A stretch of 64,000 nucleotides of DNA from Sanguibacter gelidistatuariae. GTDB taxonomy: Bacteria; Actinomycetota; Actinomycetes; Actinomycetales; Cellulomonadaceae. The translations under genes and the position numbers were made by a program. The stretch is from assembly GCF_900096585.1 (NCBI RefSeq), contig NZ_FMYH01000002.1, positions 393,997 through 457,996 on the forward strand. Reading direction: 5' to 3'. The notes beneath the pieces are model-generated. The model saw nothing but the letters and a program-made list of their open reading frames with translations, was not told where the DNA came from and ran no database searches. Shown here piece by piece: positions 44,422 to 53,611 of this stretch (position 1 is the stretch's first letter; each line of letters starts with the position of its first letter).

Positions 44422-47049
44422 ATGACTTCTCTCTTTGATCACCTCCCCGGTTTTGACGGCCTGCCGGGCGCGCCTGCGCCCGCGAGCGCTGCGCTGCCCG
44501 ACGACGCCCCCGCCCCCGGCCCCGCGGCGTCGGCCTTCGCGCGGGTCGCCGCCTCCCACCCCCAGGACTGGGAGGCGGAGGCGGAACAGGCCCGTGCCGC
44601 CTCCGCGGCCACGGCCGACGCACTGCTCGAGGGCCTCAACCCCCAGCAGCGCGAGGCCGTCATGCACTCGGGCGGCCCGCTGCTCATCGTGGCGGGCGCG
44701 GGCTCGGGCAAGACCCGTGTGCTGACCCATCGCGTGGCGTACCTGCTGGCTACCCACCGGGCCCGACCGAGCGACATCCTCGCGATCACCTTCACGAACA
44801 AGGCCGCCGCAGAGATGCGCGAACGCGTCGCTGCGCTCGTGGGACCGGCCGCGGGACGGATGTGGGTCTCGACCTTCCACTCCGCCTGCGTGCGGATCCT
44901 GCGCCGGGAGGCGACCGCCCTCGGGCTGCGGCAGTCCTTCTCGATCTACGACTCCGCGGACTCCCAGCGGCTGCTCACCATGGTGCTGCGCGAGCTCGAC
45001 GTCGACCCCAAGAAGTACCCGGTCAAGCAGCTTGCGCACAAGATCTCCGCGCTCAAGGACGAGCTCGTGGGACCCGAGCGGTACGCGCTCGAGTCCGGGG
45101 CCTCCGACCCGTCCGGGAATGCGGCGAACGAGTTCGACCAGATGCTGGCGTCCGTGTACTCCCGGTACCAGGCCCGGCTGCGTCAGGCCCATGCCCTCGA
45201 CTTCGACGACCTCATCATGAGCACGGTGCGCCTGCTCCAGGAGCACCCGGCGGTCGCCGAGCACTACCGCCGCCGGTTCCGGCACGTCCTCGTCGACGAG
45301 TACCAGGACACCAACCACGCCCAGTACACCCTCGTGCGCGAGCTCGCCGGGGTGAGTGCGGGCGGGGCGAGCGCGCTCGCCCCCGGCGAGCTCACCGTCG
45401 TCGGCGACTCCGACCAGTCCATCTACGCATTCCGGGGCGCGACGATCCGCAACATCCTCGAGTTCGAGGTCGACTACCCCGACGCCCGCACCATCCTGCT
45501 CGAGCAGAACTACCGCTCGACCCAGAACATCCTCTCCGCGGCCAACGCCGTCATCTCCCGCAACACCGACCGCCTGCCCAAGCGGCTGTGGACGGACGCG
45601 GGGGCCGGGACGAAGATCATCGGCTACGTCGCCGACAACGAGCACGAAGAGGCGCGGTTCATCGCCCAGGAGATCGACCGCCTCGGTGACAACGAGCAGG
45701 TCCGCCCCGGCGACGTGGCGATCTTCTACCGCACCAACGCCCAGTCCCGGGCGCTCGAGGAGGTGCTCATCCGGGTCGGCCTGCCCTACAAGGTGGTCGG
45801 CGGCACCCGCTTCTACGAGCGCCGCGAGATCAAGGACGTCATCGCCTACCTGCGGGCCGTCGCCAACCCCGACGACGACGTCAACATGCGCCGCATCCTC
45901 AACGTGCCCAAGCGCGGGCTGGGGGACCGCGCCGAGGCGATGGTCGTCGCCCAGGCCGAGCGCAACCGGTCTTCCTTCAACGAGGCCCTCGACCACCTCG
46001 AAGAGATCCCCGGTCTGACCACCCGTGCGCTCAACCCGCTCAAGGCCTTCCGCGCGCTCATGGATGCCTTGCGCGTGCTCGCCGAGAAGGGCGCCGGCCC
46101 GGCCGAGATCCTCGGCGAGGTGCTCGACCGCACCGGCTACCTTGCCGAGCTGCGCGCGAGCGACGACCCCCAGGACGAGTCCCGGGTCGAGAACCTCGCC
46201 GAGCTGCACGCGGTCGCGAGCGAGTTCGAGGAGTCCGAGCCAGAGGGCACCCTCGCGGACTTCCTCGAGCGCGTCTCCCTCGTCGCCGACTCCGACCAGA
46301 TCCCCAGCGCCGACGACGCCGGCCACGAGGGCGCCCCGGTGATCGATCCTGGAGTCGTGACTCTGATGACCCTGCACACCGCCAAGGGGTTGGAGTTCCC
46401 GGTCGTCTTCCTCACCGGCATGGAGGACGGCACCTTCCCGCACATGCGCTCACTGCACGACGACGTCGAGCTCGCCGAGGAGCGGCGCCTCGCCTACGTG
46501 GGCATCACCCGGGCGCGCGAGCGGCTCTACGTCTCCCGCTCGGCGGTCCGCTCGGCCTGGGGGATGGCGAACGAGTTCCCGGCCAGCCGCTTCCTCGACG
46601 AGATCCCCGAGGAGCTGTGGGACTGGCGCCGGCGTGAGTCGTCCATGTCCACGCTGCGCGGACCGGGCGGGTACACCGGCGGCTACGGCCAGGGAGGCTA
46701 CGGCTCGGGCAACCGGCGCAAGTCCTCCGAGGACGACGACTTCGCCCCGCCGATCGGCTCGGGCGGCTACCGCAGCGAACGCGGCTCCCGGTCCGGCGGC
46801 TCGTCCGGCGCCGGGTCGTGGAAGAAGCCCGCCGAGCCGGCGAGCCCGAGCTTCGGCTCGGGCGGCGGCAAGGCTGAGGGCGACATCCCGTCGCTGTCGG
46901 TCGGGGACCGGGTCACCCACGACTCCTTCGGCCTGGGGACCGTGGTCTCGGTCGAGGGATCCGGGGCGAAGGCCGTCGCGAAGATCGACTTCGGGGCGGA
47001 CGGCACCAAGCGGCTGCTGCTGCGTTTCGCCCCGGTCACCAAGCTGTGA
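44422..47049 (+). CDS. pcrA: ATP-dependent DNA helicase PcrA/UvrD
   Basis: 875-aa superfamily 1A 3'-5' helicase for repair and conflict resolution. Motif Q LNPQQREAV, motif I VAGAGSGKTRVLTHR (~84-98), Ia FTNKAAAEMRERV, II VDEYQDTN, III VVGDSDQSIYAFRGA, IV LEQNYRS, V LMTLHTAKGLEFPVVF, VI EERRLAYVGITRARERLY. A ~70-residue disordered head and a Gly/Ser-rich linker at ~735-810 flank the core. The C-terminal Tudor-like domain (VGDRVTHDSFGLGTVVSVEG) is the RNA-polymerase-binding element of the PcrA type. Confidence 0.97.
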   Translation: MTSLFDHLPGFDGLPGAPAPASAALPDDAPAPGPAASAFARVAASHPQDWEAEAEQARAASAATADALLEGLNPQQREAVMHSGGPLLIVAGAGSGKTRVLTHRVAYLLATHRARPSDILAITFTNKAAAEMRERVAALVGPAAGRMWVSTFHSACVRILRREATALGLRQSFSIYDSADSQRLLTMVLRELDVDPKKYPVKQLAHKISALKDELVGPERYALESGASDPSGNAANEFDQMLASVYSRYQARLRQAHALDFDDLIMSTVRLLQEHPAVAEHYRRRFRHVLVDEYQDTNHAQYTLVRELAGVSAGGASALAPGELTVVGDSDQSIYAFRGATIRNILEFEVDYPDARTILLEQNYRSTQNILSAANAVISRNTDRLPKRLWTDAGAGTKIIGYVADNEHEEARFIAQEIDRLGDNEQVRPGDVAIFYRTNAQSRALEEVLIRVGLPYKVVGGTRFYERREIKDVIAYLRAVANPDDDVNMRRILNVPKRGLGDRAEAMVVAQAERNRSSFNEALDHLEEIPGLTTRALNPLKAFRALMDALRVLAEKGAGPAEILGEVLDRTGYLAELRASDDPQDESRVENLAELHAVASEFEESEPEGTLADFLERVSLVADSDQIPSADDAGHEGAPVIDPGVVTLMTLHTAKGLEFPVVFLTGMEDGTFPHMRSLHDDVELAEERRLAYVGITRARERLYVSRSAVRSAWGMANEFPASRFLDEIPEELWDWRRRESSMSTLRGPGGYTGGYGQGGYGSGNRRKSSEDDDFAPPIGSGGYRSERGSRSGGSSGAGSWKKPAEPASPSFGSGGGKAEGDIPSLSVGDRVTHDSFGLGTVVSVEGSGAKAVAKIDFGADGTKRLLLRFAPVTKL

Positions 47050-47072
47050 TGACACCAACTGGAAGAAGCTCC

Positions 47073-48710
47073 ATGTACCTGCGCACATCTCCCGCTCGGA
47101 TTCGGACGACCATCGGCGGCGTCCACCGAGCTCGAGCGGCGGTTGCGCTCGTGGTCGTCGCGCTCGTCGCGGCCGGCTGCTCGAGCTCGGGCGACGCGGA
47201 CCCCGGCCCCACTGCGACGACCCCCTCGACCGACGGGCCGACGTCGTCGACCCAGCTCGTGGACCCCGACGCGGCCTCGGTCGTGACGCAGACGGCAACC
47301 CTGGGCGGGGTCGACCTGACCCTGACCGTGGGGCCGGTTGCCGTCGCCGACGGTGTGGGTATCCTGCGGGTGGCGGCAGCCCCGACCGGCGGCGAGGGGG
47401 CGGTCGACCTCTCTGAGCGGTTCGGCCTGTCGTGGACCGCGGGTGACACGATCGACGCCGTGCGGCTCGTGGACCTCCCCGATGGGCGGGTCTACCTGCC
47501 CGCGATGGACGCCGAGGGCGCATCGATCGGGTCGGAGGGCAACACCTACCTGCGCCCGGGCGACGGGTCGGAGACCTTCTTCGTCGCTTTTGCCGCCCCG
47601 ACCGCAGGATCGGTCTCGGTCATGGTGCCGGGGGTCGCGCTCTTCGACGCCGTCCCCGTGCTCGACGCCGCGGACGCCCCCTCGGTCGCCCCGCTCACCG
47701 ACCTCACCTCCGTCCCGGCCGCCAAGCTGACCTTGGCCTCGCCCGCCCTCGACTCCTTCACGCAGGACGTCGCCGGGCAGGTGAGCACCCGGGTCGCCGA
47801 CGACGTGACCGTCGCGATCGACTCCGACGTGCTCTTCGCCACGGCCTCCGCATCACTGTCTCCGGAGGCCGACGGCGCGCTCGTCAGCGCGGGCGACCAG
47901 CTCGCGCGCTTCCCGGTGGGGACGATGCGCGTCGTCGGGCACACCGACGACGTGGGGGACGCGGCCGAGAACCAGGTGCTCTCGGAGCAGCGCGCCCAGG
48001 CCGTGACCGACCGCCTCGGTCAGCTTGTGGATCTCTCCGCCTACTCCGTGACGGTCGAGGGCATGGGCGCGACGCAACCTGTCGCGGAGGGCACGAGCGA
48101 CGAGGCGCGGGCGCTGAATCGTCGGGTCGAGCTGGTCATCGAGGCCAGCGCCCCGGGCGAGGCGACGTCGACGGTCGTCGCGGACCTCCCGCCAGCGCAA
48201 GGACCCGAGGCGGCAGGCTCCGACGGGGTGTCCATAGTCCAGCCGCGCGACGGGCAGACCGAGCTGACCTGGGACGTCAAGCTCGACCACGTGCGACGCG
48301 TCGACGGCGCGATCGTCGGTGACGTGCAGCTGACGAACACCGGTACGGAGGCCGCATACTCGGTGACGGCTTTCGGTGGGACGACGTGGGACGCGCGGGG
48401 CGAGGGCTCGGCGTCGCTCATCACGGGCGCGACGAAGCTCACGCTGCTGAGCGGCGGCATGCGCCTGTATCCGCTCGACTACGTGATCGACGACTCGCTC
48501 TACAACGTGGACGGCAGCGGGCGGGAGCCGCTCGCGGATCGTCAGCTGCCCCCGGTCGAGGCGGGGGAGACCATCATCGTGACCGTCGTGTGGCCCGACG
48601 TCCCGGGCGACACGGTGGTGCTTGACTCGGCGACGGTGACCACGGAGTCCGGCTTGACCGGCGACTTTGGCCCGGCGTTCCGATTGACTGGTGTTCCTGT
48701 AGTCGGCTGA
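47073..48710 (+). CDS. Lipoprotein with OmpA-like peptidoglycan-binding domain
   Basis: 545 aa. A signal peptide with lipobox VAAGC (Cys ~36) is followed by a Thr/Ser-rich linker. The OmpA-like domain spans ~240-355 (DSDVLFATASASLSPEADG; VVGHTDDVGDAAENQVLSEQRAQAV; EARALNRRVELVIE), matching the TD...LS..RA...NRRVE diaminopimelate-binding pattern. C-terminal (~380-545) and N-terminal beta-rich regions are of unknown function. GGAAG 7-11 nt before ATG 47073 decides the start. It probably links the membrane to peptidoglycan. It starts 24 nt after pcrA and may be cotranscribed. Confidence 0.85.
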   Translation: MYLRTSPARIRTTIGGVHRARAAVALVVVALVAAGCSSSGDADPGPTATTPSTDGPTSSTQLVDPDAASVVTQTATLGGVDLTLTVGPVAVADGVGILRVAAAPTGGEGAVDLSERFGLSWTAGDTIDAVRLVDLPDGRVYLPAMDAEGASIGSEGNTYLRPGDGSETFFVAFAAPTAGSVSVMVPGVALFDAVPVLDAADAPSVAPLTDLTSVPAAKLTLASPALDSFTQDVAGQVSTRVADDVTVAIDSDVLFATASASLSPEADGALVSAGDQLARFPVGTMRVVGHTDDVGDAAENQVLSEQRAQAVTDRLGQLVDLSAYSVTVEGMGATQPVAEGTSDEARALNRRVELVIEASAPGEATSTVVADLPPAQGPEAAGSDGVSIVQPRDGQTELTWDVKLDHVRRVDGAIVGDVQLTNTGTEAAYSVTAFGGTTWDARGEGSASLITGATKLTLLSGGMRLYPLDYVIDDSLYNVDGSGREPLADRQLPPVEAGETIIVTVVWPDVPGDTVVLDSATVTTESGLTGDFGPAFRLTGVPVVG

Positions 48711-48768
48711 GGTCTAGCGCGGGCGCCGTGCTGCTTCTCGTTCCTCCCGCCGCGCTCTGGCACGCTGG

Positions 48769-48774
48769 TAGCCT
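48769..48774 (+). promoter_or_regulatory. -10 box of a probable leaderless promoter (GNAT gene)
   Basis: TAGCCT, exactly 6 nt, ATG 48781. The same hexamer and spacing are seen at the SURF1 gene. Confidence 0.65.
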
Positions 48775-48780
48775 CGCGCG

Positions 48781-49275
48781 ATGGAGACGAGTTTTGATGT
48801 CAGGTCGGCGATCCAGCGTGACGTCCCCCAGATGGCACGGCTGCACGTGCAATCGTGGCGCGAGACGTATCGGGGCCTGATGGACGACGCGGTTCTCGAC
48901 GATCCAGGCTTCGTCGGTCGGCGCGAGCGATTCTGGACCGCGGCGCTCACCGATCCTCGGTACGGAGCCAACGAGATTGCTGTCGCACTGCGCGACGACG
49001 TGCTCGTTGGCATCGCGATGGCTGGCCCCGCTGCAGAACCTGACACCGACTGGTCCGCTCAGCTCTATGTGCTGTACGTGTCCGTCGTCGTCCACGGCAT
49101 GGGTGTTGGCGCGTCTCTTCTCAATGCGGTTGTTGCGCCGCCGACACATTCAGGCCTGTGGGTGGCAGACCCCAACCCGCGGGCGCAGGCGTTCTATCGC
49201 AAGCACGGCTTCGCCCTGGACGGCGAGAGCAAGGTGGAGGACGGAATGCGCGAGGTCCGCATGGTTCGTCGCTGA
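48781..49275 (+). CDS. GNAT-family N-acetyltransferase
   Basis: 164 aa, one GNAT fold. N-terminal substrate helix MARLHVQSWRETYRGLMDD; acetyl-CoA loop VHGMGVGASLLNAVV (the usual Arg/Gln-x-x-Gly-x-Gly/Ala, with His for Arg); C-terminal NPRAQAFYRKHGFALDGE with the conserved Tyr. Acceptor substrate unknown. Confidence 0.92.
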   Translation: METSFDVRSAIQRDVPQMARLHVQSWRETYRGLMDDAVLDDPGFVGRRERFWTAALTDPRYGANEIAVALRDDVLVGIAMAGPAAEPDTDWSAQLYVLYVSVVVHGMGVGASLLNAVVAPPTHSGLWVADPNPRAQAFYRKHGFALDGESKVEDGMREVRMVRR

Positions 49276-49619
49276 CGAGCCTCACCGCCGCCGGTAGGGC
49301 TGTGACGGTCCCTATTCATGGGATGTAAATACATCCATTCATGGGATGCGAGTGCCCCCATTGGTGTTCACGAACGCCTGTCGGTCCGGATCCCTCTCGC
49401 TTGATTTGCTCGGGGGCGTGTCGAATCGGATTCTGACTACGGCAGAGGCGCGTCCTCTTCGCGCAATCCTGATGGGCCGGTCCATCATCATTGATGATCG
49501 CTCGCATGATCCGCGAGAAGCTACATTTGACTGCGCATTCCTCTTGCCGAACACGTGTTCTCTGGATAGAATGGAAAACGTAGCCAATCAGGCGGTGCGA
49601 CAAGGGTGGGAGGCGCGTC
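49276..49619. other. Gene-free, lower-GC stretch upstream of the DUF222-HNH gene
   Basis: 344 nt, visibly poorer in G+C than its surroundings. It contains a direct repeat ATTCATGGGATG (49314-49325 and 49337-49348) flanking the palindrome GGATGTAAATACATCC (49321-49336), and a second palindrome-like ATCATCATTGATGAT near 49486. A conventional promoter precedes the next gene. No coding potential was identified; it may be the scar of an insertion. Confidence 0.55.
49544..49572 (+). promoter_or_regulatory. Conventional promoter of the DUF222-HNH gene
   Basis: -35 TTGCCG (49544-49549), 17-bp spacer, -10 TAGAAT (49567-49572). A GGGAGG Shine-Dalgarno sequence lies 6 nt before ATG 49620. Confidence 0.6.
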
Positions 49620-51548
49620 ATGGATTCAAACAATTCATTCTCCCAGCTTGATGCTGCGCCTGTTGTTGAGCGTATTGAGTTTGCCCCTGGCGTGTGGGTC
49701 GATGTGGCGACGTGTCCGGTGAGCACTCTGGTCGAGGATTGTTTTGAGGCGGCGTTCGAGGATCTGATCCGCGCGGGCTGGCCGGTTGGTGCTGGAGAAG
49801 CTGGTGCCGGTGCTGGCGTCCACGCGCCTGTGGTGTTCGAGGACGTCGCGGACCCGGACGTAGTTGCGGATGGCGATCCGGGCGATGTTGATCCCGCCGC
49901 CGCCGACGACCGCGCAGGCGACCGCGCAGACGACCACGACGGCGACCGCGCCCGCGACGGGGCTGATGCGGGGGCGTCGGGTGCTGGTCTCTCGGTTGTG
50001 CCGGCGGGCCTGTTCGGGCAGCTGGATCTGATGGAGTCCCTGGTGGAGGTGATGGCGTCGGTGGACCTGACGGCGTTGTCGGGTCCGGTGGCTGCGGAGA
50101 TGTCGCGGCGGATTCACGACGCGGTGGGCAGGTTGGACGCGGTGCGGTTGGGGTGCGTGGGCCGGGTGGAGGCCGACGGGTGCTGGCGGGCGGAGACGAT
50201 GCATTCTTTCGGGTCGTGGGTGGCGAAGGCGGAGGGGTTGTCGAGGTCGTTGGCGGCCCGGACGGTCGCGGCGGCGGTTGCGGTGCGTGATCACCTGCCT
50301 GCCACGGGCGTCGCGGCTCGGGCGGGGTTGATCACCGGTGAGCATGTGGCCACGATGGTCAAAGCCACCACGACCGAGCCCCTGCGCGTGGCGTTGGCCA
50401 GTTCGGTGACCAGTGATACCCCCGAACCGGGTGAGGCGGCTGGCCTGGGCCAGGCGCCTGGATCGGGTGGAACGCCGGGGCGGGTGTGCACGGGTGAGGA
50501 GATGCTCCTGGGCCACGCCGGGGTGTGGGGGTTCCCTCAGTTCAACCGGATCGTCAAAGAATTCACGGTCGTCGCCGACCCAGCCGCGCAGGACAAGGCG
50601 TTCAAGGACGCCGACGAGCGGGAGTTCCTGCAGATCTCCCCGACTCTGGGTGGGATGCAGATCAGCGGGTTCGTCACGACCGAGAACGGCCAGACCGTCA
50701 ACGCCGCGCTCCGGGCGGTCGCCGGTGTCCCTGCCGCCGATGACCTGCGTCCGGCGGACCTGCGTAAGGCCGGTTCCCTGATCGACCTGGCCCACCTGGT
50801 CCTGGACGGTGGGGTCGCCGGCAAGGGCGCCAACGTCCGCCCGCACCTCTCGGTGATGATCACCTGGGAGGAGTTCACGCGGCTCTACGACCACGCGAGC
50901 AGTGGTGAGGCCGGCGACCTGGACGGCACGTCGACGTGCTCGGGTCACCCTGCGACTGCGACTGCGACTGCGACTGCGACTGCGACCGCGGCCCCCGGCG
51001 AGAGACCCGCTGCGACCGCCGGCCCCGTGCCGGAGACGTCCCTGGCGCAGGCGATCGCCGCGTCCCAGGACAGTGGTCACTGGGGCCCGGGTCCTGTGGT
51101 CGCCCCGACGTGGACCCCGCAGACTCTCGAAGCGCGCCTGCGCGCCGGGTATGCGACCTGGGAAGACGGCACCGGCCCCATCCCCGACGCGGTCCTGAGA
51201 CGCATCGCCTGCGACGGGGAAGTCACGCGGATAATCTTCGGACCCGACTCCCAGATCCTCAACATCGGCCGCACGAAACGGACCTTCACCAAAGAGCACC
51301 GCCGAGCCATCGTCGCCCGCGACCGACACTGCGTCTGGCCCGACTGCGACGCGCCACCCCACGTCTGCGAAGTCCACCACGCGATTCGGCACTGGGCCGA
51401 CGGAGGGGAGACCACGCCGTCCAACGGCGCACTGCTGTGCCGTCACCATCACCACCGGGTCGACGGTGAGAACATTGCGATGACCTACGATAACGGCTGG
51501 CAGATCCACACCCCCGGCAGTTATGCGGCCGGCGAGCGAGCAGCCTGA
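49620..51548 (+). CDS. DUF222 protein with C-terminal HNH nuclease domain (13E12-repeat type)
   Basis: 642 aa. After a variable acidic segment rich in Asp/Ala (~60-120) comes the DUF222 domain (~130-420: LDLMESLVEVMASVDLTALSG ... FPQFNRIVKEFTVVADPAAQDK). A low-complexity Ala-Thr run follows, then the HNH domain at the C-terminus (RDRHCVWPDCDAPPHVCEVHHAIRHWADGG ... NGALLCRHHHHRVD) with the two CxxC-like/His zinc or metal ligands. Such proteins are multi-copy, patchily distributed and of unproven function in actinobacteria; selfish or defence roles are both possible. Confidence 0.9.
   Translation: MDSNNSFSQLDAAPVVERIEFAPGVWVDVATCPVSTLVEDCFEAAFEDLIRAGWPVGAGEAGAGAGVHAPVVFEDVADPDVVADGDPGDVDPAAADDRAGDRADDHDGDRARDGADAGASGAGLSVVPAGLFGQLDLMESLVEVMASVDLTALSGPVAAEMSRRIHDAVGRLDAVRLGCVGRVEADGCWRAETMHSFGSWVAKAEGLSRSLAARTVAAAVAVRDHLPATGVAARAGLITGEHVATMVKATTTEPLRVALASSVTSDTPEPGEAAGLGQAPGSGGTPGRVCTGEEMLLGHAGVWGFPQFNRIVKEFTVVADPAAQDKAFKDADEREFLQISPTLGGMQISGFVTTENGQTVNAALRAVAGVPAADDLRPADLRKAGSLIDLAHLVLDGGVAGKGANVRPHLSVMITWEEFTRLYDHASSGEAGDLDGTSTCSGHPATATATATATATAAPGERPAATAGPVPETSLAQAIAASQDSGHWGPGPVVAPTWTPQTLEARLRAGYATWEDGTGPIPDAVLRRIACDGEVTRIIFGPDSQILNIGRTKRTFTKEHRRAIVARDRHCVWPDCDAPPHVCEVHHAIRHWADGGETTPSNGALLCRHHHHRVDGENIAMTYDNGWQIHTPGSYAAGERAA
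50950..50985 (+). repeat. CTGCGA hexanucleotide repeat, six copies, in the HNH gene
   Basis: 36 bp of perfect CTGCGA units encoding an alternating Ala-Thr run between the DUF222 and HNH domains. Units are a multiple of three, so slippage changes linker length, not frame. Confidence 0.9.
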
Positions 51549-51861
51549 AGCCTCTGCCCGAACGAGCGCAACGAGCGCAACGAGCGCAACGAGCGCAACG
51601 AGCGCTGCCGCGAGCTGCAACTGCGGCCGACGCGAACCCGGCCGGCACCGAAGCGGACTGATCCGTCCAGATCGGCTGCACCATCCGGGTGCGGTGCGCG
51701 GGCGCAGCGCACCCAACCAGCAGGTTCGGTGGAATGACGGCTGGCATGCCGCCCCGCCATCCTGTCGTCCATGCTCAGCCAACTCTTCGACCAGCCCCAC
51801 GACGACGTGCACTCCGGAGCGGGCATCGTCGTCGTCCAGCCCTCCGAGGTGGTCTGAGACC
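51549..51861. other. Gene-free stretch with a 9-bp tandem repeat
   Basis: 313 nt between the HNH gene and the VOC pseudogene. It holds the five-copy AACGAGCGC repeat at 51561-51605 and a possible 28-codon ORF at 51771-51857 (starts MLSQLFDQPHDD, ends with QPSEVV) that has no ribosome site and is probably not a gene. Nothing else was recognised. Confidence 0.5.
51561..51605. repeat. AACGAGCGC 9-bp tandem repeat, five perfect copies
   Basis: 45 bp, starting 12 nt after the HNH-gene stop codon. Perfect identity of all copies suggests recent slippage; a potentially variable locus between strains. Confidence 0.92.
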
Positions 51862-52263
51862 ATGCCACCGTCGGTCGATCTCACGCTGGTCATCCTCGCG
51901 GCTGAGGACCCCGCGGCGCTCGCCTCGTTCTACGAGGCCGTGACCGGCTGGGTGAGGGACGTCGACTCGCCCGTCTAGGTCGAGATGCGCTCACCCCAAG
52001 GGCGCCGCCTGGGCATCTACGAGGTCGGGGCCTACCTGCGCAACCTCGGGCTCGGGGCGCGAGCCGTGCCACCACCCGGCGGCATGGCTCTCTCCCGGAC
52101 CGAGGTGTACCTCGGCTGCGAGAGCGTCGAGCGGTCGCTGGCGACGGCGCTCGAGGCGGGTGGCCGTCTGCTCGCCGCGCCGTCGGCCAAGCCGTGGGGT
52201 GACACCGTCGCCTACGTCGCGGACCCGGCTGGGAACGTCTGTGCCCTCGCGGAGCCCATCGGG
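51862..52263 (+). pseudogene. VOC/glyoxalase-family gene interrupted by an in-frame TAG
   Basis: A VOC (glyoxalase/bleomycin-resistance) module: MPPSVDLTLVILAAEDPAAL, FYEAVTGW, then TAG at 51976-51978 (codon 39), then [40 protein letters not shown] and [20 protein letters not shown]. The context SPV-stop-VEM is where family members commonly have Tyr, so one C-to-G change (TAC to TAG) would explain it. No frameshift is evident. After the VOC domain the frame stays open into sucC without a stop. Confidence 0.75.
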
Positions 52264-52320
52264 CGACTGTGCCGGAGGCAACCGGGCGACTGTGTTGTAC
52301 CTGACACCTTGTCAGGAGTC

Positions 52321-52373
52321 CCGATCCGCGGATCGGCACTAGTCTGTAAGAAAGTGTCTCGACGTCGAGACAC
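52321..52373 (+). promoter_or_regulatory. sucCD promoter with two palindromes
   Basis: A perfect 16-bp palindrome CCGATCCGCGGATCGG (52321-52336), a -10 TAGTCT (52340-52345), and a perfect 20-bp palindrome GTGTCTCGACGTCGAGACAC (52354-52373) covering the expected transcription start region. The second is placed like a repressor operator; the regulator is unknown. Confidence 0.6.
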
Positions 52374-52407
52374 ATGTGTGTACCGGTCGACGGAAGGACG
52401 CAGCAGG

Positions 52408-53580
52408 GTGGACCTGTTCGAATACCAGGCACGCGACATCTTCGAGAAGCACGGCGTGCCCGTGCTGGGGGGAGTGGTCGCCACCACCCCTGAAGAAGCT
52501 CGCGCAGCAGCAGAAGAGCTCGGCGGAGGAACTGTTGTCGTCAAGGCGCAGGTCAAGGTCGGAGGCCGCGGGAAGGCGGGCGGCGTCAAGCTCGCCCACA
52601 CCCCCGACGAGGCAGCCGAACAGGCCGCACAGATCCTCGGCATGGACATCAAGGGCCACACGGTTCACCGTGTGATGGTCGCAGCCGGCGCGAAGATCGC
52701 CGAGGAGTTCTACTTCTCCGTGCTCCTCGACCGGTCCAACCGCTCCTACCTCGCCATGGCGAGCGTCGAGGGCGGCATGGAGATCGAGCAGCTTGCTGTC
52801 GAGCGTCCCGACGCCCTCGCCAAGATCCCCGTCGACCCGATCGTCGGCATCGACGAAGCCAAGGCCATCGAGATCGCCGAGGCCGCAGGCTTCGCCGACG
52901 ACATCAAGGCCCAGGTCGTCGACGCCTTCCAGAAGCTGTGGACCGTCTACAAGGAGGAAGACGCGACTCTTGTCGAGGTCAACCCCCTGGTCCGCACCGA
53001 GGACGGGCAGATCGTCGCCCTCGACGGCAAGGTCACCCTCGACGAGAACGCCGGCTTCCGTCACGCCGATCACGCCGAGCTCGAGGACAAGGCCGCGGCC
53101 GACCCCCTCGAGGCCAAGGCCAAGGAGAACGACCTCAACTACGTCAAGCTGGACGGGTCGGTCGGGATCATCGGCAACGGCGCGGGTCTCGTCATGAGCA
53201 CCCTCGACGTCGTCGCCTACGCCGGTGAGCGTCACGGCGGCGTCAAGCCCGCCAACTTCCTCGACATCGGGGGCGGCGCCTCGGCCGAGGTCATGGCCGC
53301 GGGCCTCGACGTCATCCTCGGTGACGCCCAGGTCAAGTCCGTCTTCGTCAACGTCTTCGGCGGCATCACCGCCTGTGACGCTGTCGCCAACGGCATCGTC
53401 GGCGCCCTCAAGGTGCTCGGCGCCGCAGCGACGAAGCCGCTCGTGGTCCGTCTCGACGGCAACAAGGTCGAAGAAGGCCGTCGCATCCTCGCTGAGGCTG
53501 CCCACCCGCTCGTGACCCTCGCCGAGACGATGGACGGCGGCGCCGACAAGGCTGCCGAGCTGGCCAACGCCTCCGCCTGA
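52408..53580 (+). CDS. sucC: Succinyl-CoA synthetase, ADP-forming beta subunit
   Basis: 390 aa. TCA-cycle enzyme, succinyl-CoA + ADP/GDP + Pi to succinate + ATP/GTP. ATP-grasp N-terminus [20 protein letters not shown] and [22 protein letters not shown]-terminal CoA-ligase domain with [41 protein letters not shown] and [19 protein letters not shown] 52408 has GGAAGGA 9 nt upstream. Forms an alpha2beta2 or alpha-beta enzyme with SucD, 31 nt downstream. Confidence 0.97.
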   Translation: MDLFEYQARDIFEKHGVPVLGGVVATTPEEARAAAEELGGGTVVVKAQVKVGGRGKAGGVKLAHTPDEAAEQAAQILGMDIKGHTVHRVMVAAGAKIAEEFYFSVLLDRSNRSYLAMASVEGGMEIEQLAVERPDALAKIPVDPIVGIDEAKAIEIAEAAGFADDIKAQVVDAFQKLWTVYKEEDATLVEVNPLVRTEDGQIVALDGKVTLDENAGFRHADHAELEDKAAADPLEAKAKENDLNYVKLDGSVGIIGNGAGLVMSTLDVVAYAGERHGGVKPANFLDIGGGASAEVMAAGLDVILGDAQVKSVFVNVFGGITACDAVANGIVGALKVLGAAATKPLVVRLDGNKVEEGRRILAEAAHPLVTLAETMDGGADKAAELANASA

Positions 53581-53611
53581 TCCGTACCCAGAGAGAAGAA
53601 GCGACACAACA

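Noticed and set aside
49620-51548. Restriction or homing endonuclease of a prophage
   Set aside because: No methylase, intron, terminase or other phage gene nearby; the DUF222-HNH family is commonly chromosomal in actinobacteria.
51561-51605. CRISPR array
   Set aside because: Head-to-tail 9-bp units without spacers; a simple tandem repeat. No cas genes in the window.
51771-51857. 28-codon ORF starting MLSQLFDQPHDD
   Set aside because: No ribosome site or promoter, no recognisable family, and it lies in a repeat-bearing spacer beside a pseudogene.
51985-53580. VOC-SucC fusion protein
   Set aside because: The shared open frame is a by-product of missing stops. sucC has its own ribosome site, promoter and GTG at 52408, and the VOC part carries a nonsense codon.
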